Shown: in pieces, positions 1 to 5,157 of the stretch
Layout: the number at the start of each line of letters is the position of its first letter
How positions within the stretch are numbered: position 1 is the first letter of the stretch
NCBI GenBank assembly: GCA_934277865.1
Contig: CAKQVW010000180.1
Location: 1-6,187 of the forward strand
Source: an uncultured Pseudobdellovibrionaceae bacterium
GTDB taxonomy: Bacteria > Bdellovibrionota > Bdellovibrionia > Bdellovibrionales > JAMPXM01
Reading direction: 5' to 3'
Length of the DNA stretch: 6,187 bases
Notes under the pieces: model-generated
What the model was told of the DNA's origin: nothing
Database searches by the model: none
Seen by the model: only the letters and a program-made list of their open reading frames with translations
Translations under genes and position numbers: made by a program

Positions 1-2166
1 CTTCACGCGGTCGCCAGGCTTTGCACCTTGATCAGGCGACAAGATGAACAGCCCTTTGCCTGCGCCACCGTCTGGGTCACTGGCGGCCAAGACCATGCCT
101 TCGCTCATACCGAACTTCATTTTGCGTGGAGCGAGGTTGGCGACGACGACGGTCAGGCGGCCTTCGAGAGTTGCAGGATCATACGCCGACTTGATGCCAG
201 CAAAAACCTGACGGGTGCCAAGCGGCCCAAGGTCAATTTGCAGCTTTAAAAGTTTGTCGGCTTCTGGAATAGCTTCGGCCTTTACGATCTTTCCGATTCG
301 AAGGTCGACCTTGTTGAAGGTGTCGATGTCGAGAACGTCGGTTCCAGTGGCGGCACTGGCAGGAGCGGCACTGGCGGCCGCTGCCGGAGAGTTGGCTGTT
401 GTCTTGTTTGCTTCGGTGGTCACAGGTTTTCCTTTTCCAGTCGGCGTGCTGCTAGGTTGGCTACCGGCGGCAGCTCGCGCTTGGCTGACTTTTTCGTTTT
501 CTTTGATTGTGGCTTCGACCATGGCATCGACCTTCGCAGGTTCAATGCGTGTTGCCAGATGTTGGTACTCGCCGATTTTTTTTCCGAGAAGCAGCGTCTG
601 TGTGTCGCTCCACTTGTAGGGAGCTTCACCGAGGAGGTTTGCGACCTTGTCGGCGTAATCGGGAAGAATTGGTTTTAAGGAAATCGCGATCAGGCGAAAC
701 GCGTTTAGCGTCGTCGTCAAAACTTTGCGAGTTTCCTCTTCATCCGTTTTGATGAGATTCCACGGCGCTTTTTCGTCGAAGTACTTGTTGGTTTCGTCCG
801 CGATCTCGCGAACGGCCGTGAGGACTTTTGCGAAGTCGCGGTTGTCGTAGTGTTTTGCGATCTCAGGCAGCAGCGGCTGAACTTTTTTTTTCAGTAGCTG
901 GTCGCCATCGGCATCAAAGCTGGTCGCAAGCGAGCCGCCCAGGCGTTTGCCGAGCATCTGCGCGCCGCGCGAGCCGAGGTTGGTGATTTTGCCGACGAGA
1001 TCCGAATTCACGCGGTTGACGAAGTCCTCTAAACCGAGATCGAGATCTTGAAGAGCGGCGTTGAGCTTTGAGGCAAAGTAGTAGCGAAGGTAGCTTGGGT
1101 CGAGATGATCCAAGTAAGTGCGAGCCGAGATGAACGTCCCTTTGGATTTCGACATCTTCTCGCCATTGACGGTGAGGAAGCCGTTGACGAAGACCTCGGT
1201 CGGAAGTTTTCGTCCAGCCGTCTTCAGCATCGCGGGCCAGAACAGAAGATGGAACTTGATGATGTCTTTTCCGATGAAGTGATAAATCTCGGCGGGTTTT
1301 CCGCCTTTGTCTTCTGGCAGCCAGTAGTCGGATACGCTGTAGCCAGCTTTTTTGCCTTCCGGCGTGTTGCACCATTGTTCGCTGGAGGAAATGTATCCGA
1401 TTGGCGCGTCCAGCCAGACGTAGAAGTACTTGTCCGTGGTTCCCGGAATTTGGAATCCGAAATAAGGAGCGTCTCGCGATATGTCCCAATCCAGAAGCTC
1501 GCCGTCGATCCACTCGGCCAGTTTATTGGAGACCTCTTCCGGCGCGTGGCCGGGGACCCATTCGCGCAGGAATTCACGGAAATCCGAAAGTTTGAACGCG
1601 ATCGTTTCGCTGCCTTTTAGCGTCGGTGTCGAACCGCAGATCGAGCAGCCTGGCGACTTTAAATCGGCCGCATCGTAGGTCGCGCCGCACTTGTCGCAGT
1701 TGTCTCCATATTGATCGGGAGTTGCGCACTTGGGGCAGATGCCCTTCACAAAACGGTCCGGCAGGAACATTTTGTCGTGGTTGCACCAGAGCTGTTCGCG
1801 CGGTTTGACCACCGTGTGTCCGGCGTCTCGCATTTTGATGTAAAACTCTTCGGCGAGTTTGCGGTTCTCCTCGGTGTGGGTGGAGGAGTAGTGATCAAAC
1901 TTGATCCCGAAATCGGAAAAATCTTTGAAGTGATCGGCCTTCGCTTTGGCAATCAGCTCCTCGGGCGTGATCCCAAGTTCGCGCGCTTTCATCATGATCG
2001 GGGTGCCGTGTGTGTCGTCACCGCAGATGTAGATGCAGTCACGATCGGTCATGCGGTTCCAACGCACCCAGAAGTCGGCTTGCATGTAACCGACCAAGTG
2101 GCCGATGTGAATCGGACCGTTGGCATAGGGGAGTGCGGCAGTGACGAGTCGTTTTGGAGATTTCAT
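1..2166 (-). CDS. metG: Methionyl-tRNA synthetase, long form with C-terminal tRNA-binding domain (3' end just outside window)
   Basis: Class I aminoacyl-tRNA synthetase that charges tRNA-Met with methionine in the cytoplasm, using ATP. The minus-strand frame is open from the ATG at 2166 to base 1 (722 codons). Visible landmarks: PYANGPIHIGH with the HIGH signature at residues 20-23; a zinc-knuckle insertion with C144/C147, C157/C160 and an additional C174/C177 pair; KMSKS at 337-341; a helical anticodon-binding domain with N396, R400 and W469 matching E. coli N391, R395 and W461; an Ala/Ser/Thr/Pro-rich linker at about 562-608; and an OB-fold tRNA-binding domain (EMAPII/Trbp111 type) from about 612. 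The frame reaches ...GAKPGDRVK at the window edge, close to the C-terminus I recall for E. coli MetRS, so probably only the stop or a few codons are missing. An in-frame TAG three codons upstream (2173-2175) with no start codon in between fixes the start. It is longer than the 677-residue E. coli enzyme, mainly through the linker. Confidence 0.98.
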   Translation of the reverse strand, partial: MKSPKRLVTAALPYANGPIHIGHLVGYMQADFWVRWNRMTDRDCIYICGDDTHGTPIMMKARELGITPEELIAKAKADHFKDFSDFGIKFDHYSSTHTEENRKLAEEFYIKMRDAGHTVVKPREQLWCNHDKMFLPDRFVKGICPKCATPDQYGDNCDKCGATYDAADLKSPGCSICGSTPTLKGSETIAFKLSDFREFLREWVPGHAPEEVSNKLAEWIDGELLDWDISRDAPYFGFQIPGTTDKYFYVWLDAPIGYISSSEQWCNTPEGKKAGYSVSDYWLPEDKGGKPAEIYHFIGKDIIKFHLLFWPAMLKTAGRKLPTEVFVNGFLTVNGEKMSKSKGTFISARTYLDHLDPSYLRYYFASKLNAALQDLDLGLEDFVNRVNSDLVGKITNLGSRGAQMLGKRLGGSLATSFDADGDQLLKKKVQPLLPEIAKHYDNRDFAKVLTAVREIADETNKYFDEKAPWNLIKTDEEETRKVLTTTLNAFRLIAISLKPILPDYADKVANLLGEAPYKWSDTQTLLLGKKIGEYQHLATRIEPAKVDAMVEATIKENEKVSQARAAAGSQPSSTPTGKGKPVTTEANKTTANSPAAAASAAPASAATGTDVLDIDTFNKVDLRIGKIVKAEAIPEADKLLKLQIDLGPLGTRQVFAGIKSAYDPATLEGRLTVVVANLAPRKMKFGMSEGMVLAASDPDGGAGKGLFILSPDQGAKPGDRVK

Positions 2167-2168
2167 AG

Positions 2169-2174
2169 TCCTCT
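2169..2174 (-). promoter_or_regulatory. Shine-Dalgarno of metG, unusually close to the start
   Basis: Read on the minus strand, AGAGGA lies only two bases before the metG ATG. It is the only purine-rich stretch nearby, and the upstream in-frame TAG rules out an earlier start. The spacing is tighter than the usual 5-9 nt, which may lower initiation efficiency. No convincing -35/-10 pair for metG was seen in 2167-2300. Confidence 0.4.
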
Positions 2175-2269
2175 AGTATTGGCAGAACTCGCTTGCCGCG
2201 TCACGTTCCGCTGTCGCGCGTGGCTCGGCGCGGGTGGAGTGGGGTGGCGGGTGAGCGGCTGCGAAAGTT

Positions 2270-2286
2270 ATTCGCTTAAAGCGAAT
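2270..2286. promoter_or_regulatory. Perfect 8-bp inverted repeat, candidate operator between metG and the Crp/Fnr-type gene
   Basis: ATTCGCTT (2270-2277) and AAGCGAAT (2279-2286) are exact reverse complements separated by one base. The site lies 74 bp upstream of the Crp/Fnr-type start, just before an AT-rich stretch (2287-2325) where its promoter is likely to be. A symmetric site of this size suits a homodimeric regulator. The neighbouring Crp/Fnr-type protein (autoregulation) is one candidate, but the sequence does not resemble the classical CRP (TGTGA-N6-TCACA) or FNR (TTGAT-N4-ATCAA) sites. Confidence 0.4.
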
Positions 2287-2326
2287 CAATTCATCAAAAT
2301 GATCTATTTTTAAAAAGAATCAAAAG

Positions 2327-2336
2327 ACCGTACGGT
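2327..2336. promoter_or_regulatory. Perfect 10-bp palindrome ACCGTACGGT just upstream of the Crp/Fnr-type ribosome binding site
   Basis: ACCGTACGGT is its own reverse complement and lies eight bases before the Shine-Dalgarno of the Crp/Fnr-type gene. It could be a regulator-binding half-site pair near the transcription start. As RNA it could form at most a very short stem without a proper loop, so a DNA-binding role is more likely than a hairpin. The function is not shown by the sequence. Confidence 0.3.
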
Positions 2337-2344
2337 GAAAGTCA

Positions 2345-2351
2345 TAAGGAG
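2345..2351 (+). promoter_or_regulatory. Shine-Dalgarno of the Crp/Fnr-type gene, decides its start
   Basis: TAAGGAG is a strong match to the 16S rRNA tail. It lies 8 nt before the ATG at 2360 and 5 nt before the in-frame GTG at 2357. The ATG with optimal spacing is preferred, giving a 259-residue protein. Confidence 0.75.
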
Positions 2352-2359
2352 AGCACGTG

Positions 2360-3139
2360 ATGGAAATGACGCTACCTAGTTCTCATCTACCGCAACCTAA
2401 AACGGTCCTGCTTCAGCCCGGAGAGACATTTGTTTGTGCAGGCGAGCCGCTAAAGGGCGTTTTGACGGTCTTGAGCGGACGGCTTAAGTGCAAGCGTCCG
2501 TATCCAACGGGTGAATACTTGGTTGGCATTGCGGCTGCCGGCGACCGTTTGGGAACATTCGAGGCGATTTCAGGCCACGCCCACCCGGAGACTCTCGAGG
2601 CCATTGGTCGCGTCGAGATCCAAGTTGAACCTGTGGCCAGCTTTTTGATGAAGCTACGTGCGATGCCGTTGGAGCTTCGTCAGTCGCTGGAGGCGGCCGC
2701 ACTTTCGCAAGTTGGTGCGAGGCCGTTTGGCGATTGGATGCTGGAGACAGCAAATATGCGCTTGAGTGTGGGGGCGCGAGCCCGACTTCGTCGCCCGTTG
2801 GACCTCTTGCCGGTGCGATCTCGCGTTGCGGCAACGATTTGGATCCTGAAATCGCTGTATGGCGAAAAGACGCCGCAGGGGACGGTCCTGGATCTCGACC
2901 TCACCCGTGAAGAAATCGCGCATCTGGCGAGCACGGTCTATGAATCTGTTATCCGAACTTTGACCAAATTCAAAAAGGACGGGCTGATTCACCTCGAAGG
3001 CCGCAAGATTTGGATTCTTGACGAAGTACAACTCGCGAGAGCTGCGCAGATTGTGGTAGGAACTGGGGCTTATGATAAAGAAACCATCCTCGAAAATTAC
3101 AGTCCGCAAAACAACCGTCGTTCCCAAGAAGCGAGCTGA
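2360..3139 (+). CDS. Crp/Fnr-family transcriptional regulator, probably not cAMP-responsive
   Basis: Predicted cytoplasmic DNA-binding dimer of 259 residues. The N-terminal part (about 15-95) fits a cyclic-nucleotide-binding beta-roll: LLQPGETFVCAGEP, then GVLTVLSGRLK, then AAGDRLGTFEAISG. A long dimerisation-type helix region follows (about 95-145). A winged helix-turn-helix occupies about 150-221, with LTREEIAHLASTVYESVIRTL at 181-201 in the position of the Crp/Fnr recognition helix. E195 and R199 align with CRP E181 and R185, but the CRP R180 position is Tyr. In the phosphate-binding cassette the residues equivalent to CRP E72 and R82 are missing (T66 and E77/T78 region), so cAMP binding is doubtful. 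There is no FNR-type N-terminal cysteine cluster. The C-terminal tail after about 222 extends past the usual end and is encoded partly in the overlap with the next gene. Two palindromes upstream are possible autoregulatory sites. The family call is firm; signal and targets are unknown. Confidence 0.88.
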   Translation: MEMTLPSSHLPQPKTVLLQPGETFVCAGEPLKGVLTVLSGRLKCKRPYPTGEYLVGIAAAGDRLGTFEAISGHAHPETLEAIGRVEIQVEPVASFLMKLRAMPLELRQSLEAAALSQVGARPFGDWMLETANMRLSVGARARLRRPLDLLPVRSRVAATIWILKSLYGEKTPQGTVLDLDLTREEIAHLASTVYESVIRTLTKFKKDGLIHLEGRKIWILDEVQLARAAQIVVGTGAYDKETILENYSPQNNRRSQEAS

Positions 3140-3782
3140 GATCGAAGCGCTTCTGACGAAAGAGGGTGTTCAAAAGTTTCTCAATGAACTCGGCCGTGGT
3201 GCGCTCGAGGCTGAAGTGACGGCCGAGGCACCGGCGGAGTTGTTGGAAACCAGCGACGAGGCGGCAACGCTTGAGACCTCGGGCGAGCAAGCAGCGCCGG
3301 CGGCCGTGTCGGATCGTCTGCAAGTGGGTGACACGGTCACAGTGAAACTGATGGCGCTGGAGTTCGCCGGAATCACTGGGCTTGCGCAGATGTTGGTGGT
3401 GGCAAAAGCGCCTGAGCGTGTGAAGCCCTACATTGAAAAAACACCGGTGTTTGAAAAAGTGGGTGCGGGACTTGATCTTGCGTACGGCCTACTTCGCGGC
3501 GGCCTGCAGTTCTCTAGCAAGGTGACCGAATGGAACGCGGCGGAAGAAGCTCTAACGTACGTCGATGAAGGCGTCGTGCTTCCCAAACCTTTGAAGTCGT
3601 GGAAACACACACACAAGATTTCGGAGAGTTCAGAAGGCGGGATGATCGTCGATGAACTGGTCGTGGAAGTTGATCCGGCGATTGCCGCTCCGGTTGTGGA
3701 AGGCGCGCTTCGCTTGCACCTGGAGAGTCGCGCTAAGGCTTATCACCGCGTCCTAGAATCCGTTTCCGGAACTGAAAGCTGA
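3072..3782 (+). CDS. SRPBCC (START/Bet v 1-like) putative ligand-binding protein
   Basis: A 236-residue soluble protein with no signal peptide or membrane helix. Residues 1-35 are rich in Lys/Arg, and 45-80 are low-complexity Ala/Glu/Thr. The C-terminal part resembles the hydrophobic-ligand-binding SRPBCC family: FSSKVTEWNAAEEALTYVDE (147-166), PLKSWKHTHKI (173-183, compare the family pattern GPF-x-x-W-x-H-x-H-x-F), EGGMIVDELVVEV (188-200, compare GGT-x-x-x-D-x-V-x-Y) and a final helix HLESRAKAYHRVLES (216-230). Family members bind lipids or polyketide-like ligands; no catalytic residue can be named here. The ATG at 3072 overlaps the Crp/Fnr-type gene by 68 nt in another frame. It is the only plausible start before the domain, with a weak AGGA 10 nt upstream, so translational coupling is likely. 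The 3' end overlaps the convergent gene by 50 nt. The fold assignment rests on pattern memory, not on a search. Confidence 0.6.
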   Translation: MIKKPSSKITVRKTTVVPKKRAEIEALLTKEGVQKFLNELGRGALEAEVTAEAPAELLETSDEAATLETSGEQAAPAAVSDRLQVGDTVTVKLMALEFAGITGLAQMLVVAKAPERVKPYIEKTPVFEKVGAGLDLAYGLLRGGLQFSSKVTEWNAAEEALTYVDEGVVLPKPLKSWKHTHKISESSEGGMIVDELVVEVDPAIAAPVVEGALRLHLESRAKAYHRVLESVSGTES

Positions 3783-5109
3783 TAAAGTAGTAGAGCTTTC
3801 GGATCGGTCTTGAAACTTTAAAATAGAGATTAAACACATGTGGCCGCGCCCAGTGAATGGGGGCGGTAAGCGCCGTCCATGCGCGGCCAAGATAGACTTT
3901 TGCCATGATCCTCGCATCGAGGAAGCCGTTTTGAAACTGATGAAGGATAAAATAGATCGCCGGCAAAAAAGGCTTGGCGATTTTGAAGGCGACGTAGCGC
4001 GCGTATTGGCGATAGTCGTGAAATCCTGTTCGGATTTGGTAGCGCACATAAAAGATGAACGGTTGAATTGGCTTCTTGATGAACCAAAACAAACCTTCGA
4101 AGCGATGATAACCGTCGAGGTAAAATCCAACTGGTTTTTCCAGTGCCGTCAGGCGAAGAAAATCTGCGATGGCAAGCCCGGCCTCGCCCCACGGGTGCCA
4201 GCGTTTGAGATCTTGAATCTCGTTTGCGAGATCCTTTGCGTCCAGAGGTTTTCCGCCCTGAGAGGCGCGAAACTCGAGAGGGACTTCCGTTGAAGAGAAG
4301 AGTTCGCGCACGACGTGGCGATGCTGTCCATGTGTGGGCCGAGCCAGAGGAATCAGGCCGATATTGAGGCGCTCGGAGCGCGCGCTAGGTTTGTCGCCGC
4401 TAAGAGCTGTCTCGATCCAGTTTCGCACTTTGGACTGAAGTGCCTCGCCATCGAATTCGTCGCGATACAAGAGCTGAGCACAATTAGAGAAACGAGTTTG
4501 TGGCTCGAAGTCGACGATGTTTTGTTCGTCAAACGACGCCATCGCATCAAGTCCTTGGCCTTCGTAGTCGAGGTAGAGCCAGCCGTCGTGGCGATCTACC
4601 GTGAACAGCTGGTCGGCTGTGGTTGGAAGCTCGAAGACGCTCGGAACGAAGGTTTTGAGGCTCACGTGGTAGTGATACTCGGGGAAGTAGAGTTGAATGT
4701 AGTGGCGAAGCAACTCGGCCAAGTCCTCGCAGTTTTTTTTCATCGACGAAGAGGAGTCCGAATCGGCCACGGTGGTGGCGCACAGTTTGAGAAGGCTTTC
4801 GATTTTGTGGCGCGGTATAAAGGGCACGGCCTCGAAGCGCAGCTCGTTAAACGGCGAGACTTTGGATGCAGGAAGAGTATTGAGAACACGTTCGAAGGCC
4901 CGTTTGATGCGAAGTCGGTAGTCGGCCTCGTCGACACAGAGAGCGCCGAAGCGGCAGCCCCAAAGTTTTCGTTGGGCGAGTTCACGAAGTGTTGCCGCCA
5001 GCCATTTTCGCTGGAAGTCCTGATCGAGAAGTTCATAGGATAACCAGACGATTTCTTTCGTCTTGGGCTCCTGAACTCCGATTTCTACACAAATGGGTGT
5101 GCGCTCCAT
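3733..5109 (-). CDS. Unrecognised 458-residue protein with basic, aromatic C-terminal repeats
   Basis: I do not recognise this family. The start at 5109 has a good Shine-Dalgarno (AAGGAA, 7-nt spacing). No signal peptide or clear transmembrane helix is seen. Residues 1-335 look like a globular, mixed-charge domain with scattered conserved-looking aromatic stretches: WLSYELLDQDFQRKWLAATL (22-41), HYIQLYFPEYHYHVSLKTF (136-154), DGWLYLDYEGQGLDAM (175-190) and ALEKPVGFYLDGYHRFEGLF (322-341). A short Ser run sits at 118-122. Residues 341-458 are very rich in Phe, Tyr, Lys and Arg and contain a repeated KP/RP unit, suggesting membrane-surface or polyanion contact. Its 3' end overlaps the SRPBCC gene by 50 nt, tail to tail. 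Its 5' end lies 48 bp from the divergent radical SAM gene, so the two may share regulation and function. It could be a partner, a scaffold or even a substrate of that enzyme; nothing in the sequence decides this. Confidence 0.85.
   Translation of the reverse strand: MERTPICVEIGVQEPKTKEIVWLSYELLDQDFQRKWLAATLRELAQRKLWGCRFGALCVDEADYRLRIKRAFERVLNTLPASKVSPFNELRFEAVPFIPRHKIESLLKLCATTVADSDSSSSMKKNCEDLAELLRHYIQLYFPEYHYHVSLKTFVPSVFELPTTADQLFTVDRHDGWLYLDYEGQGLDAMASFDEQNIVDFEPQTRFSNCAQLLYRDEFDGEALQSKVRNWIETALSGDKPSARSERLNIGLIPLARPTHGQHRHVVRELFSSTEVPLEFRASQGGKPLDAKDLANEIQDLKRWHPWGEAGLAIADFLRLTALEKPVGFYLDGYHRFEGLFWFIKKPIQPFIFYVRYQIRTGFHDYRQYARYVAFKIAKPFLPAIYFILHQFQNGFLDARIMAKVYLGRAWTALTAPIHWARPHVFNLYFKVSRPIRKLYYFISFQFRKRILGRGDKP
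3754..4074 (-). repeat. Degenerate KP/RP-aromatic protein repeats (residues 346-452 of the 458-residue protein)
   Basis: Two adjacent units have an exact 33-residue period: residues 346-378 and 379-411. Aligned identities include K346/K379, P347/P380, P350/P383, I352/I385, Q358/Q391, G362/G395, F363/F396, D365/D398, R367/R400 and A370/A403, with Tyr/Phe exchanges between them. Two shorter units follow, RPHVFNLYF (422-430) and RPIRKLYYF (434-442), the latter continuing as ISFQF like the first two. The shared pattern is [KR]-P-x4-[ILY]-[FY]-[FY]. The DNA itself is not obviously repeated, so this is an old duplication. Confidence 0.65.
3774..3800. other. Inverted repeat spanning the SRPBCC stop codon
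   Basis: GAAAGCT (3774-3780) and AGCTTTC (3794-3800) are perfect 7-bp complementary arms around a 13-base loop, placed exactly at the stop codon (3780-3782). No T-run follows on the plus strand, so it is not a typical intrinsic terminator. It also lies inside the coding region of the convergent gene. It may be a weak mRNA end or chance. Confidence 0.2.
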
Positions 5110-5116
5110 GCTCGAT

Positions 5117-5122
5117 TTCCTT
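5117..5122 (-). promoter_or_regulatory. Shine-Dalgarno of the 458-residue protein gene
   Basis: AAGGAA on the minus strand, seven bases before the ATG at 5109. It supports this start over downstream alternatives. Confidence 0.7.
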
Positions 5123-5151
5123 GTGCAGACGCTAACTCTATTTGTTATAAA
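5121..5151 (+). promoter_or_regulatory. Candidate extended -10 promoter giving a leaderless radical SAM transcript
   Basis: TG-T-TATAAA (TG at 5143-5144, hexamer 5146-5151) is a strong extended -10 element. A weak -35-like TTGTGC lies at 5121-5126, 19 bp upstream. Six bases separate the hexamer from the ATG at 5158, so transcription would start at or next to the A of the start codon. No Shine-Dalgarno precedes this ATG, which fits leaderless translation. The core TTATAA (5145-5150) is self-complementary and could also act as a -10 for the divergent gene. Confidence 0.5.
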
Positions 5152-5157
5152 CTGTCT

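Noticed and set aside
873..881. Nine-A run in metG (minus strand), with similar eight-A runs near 566-573 and 4733-4740, as programmed frameshift sites
   Set aside because: The zero frame encodes the expected continuous proteins through all of them, and no downstream structure or alternative product is evident.
2285..2297. Two ATCAA pentamers considered as an FNR box
   Set aside because: They are in the same orientation, whereas an FNR site needs TTGAT-N4-ATCAA inverted symmetry.
914..2313. Several 100-200-codon open frames on both strands (such as plus 1105-1620 and 1711-2313, minus 914-1513)
   Set aside because: All overlap metG, whose motifs run unbroken through the region; they are out-of-frame readings of it.
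2654..3127. Minus-strand open frame of 157 codons
   Set aside because: It is antisense to the Crp/Fnr-type gene, which has a clear fold pattern and a strong ribosome binding site.
4315..5043. Long plus-strand open frame of 242 codons
   Set aside because: It lies wholly antisense to the 458-residue protein, has no Shine-Dalgarno or recognisable domain, and has the Val-rich composition typical of a shadow frame.
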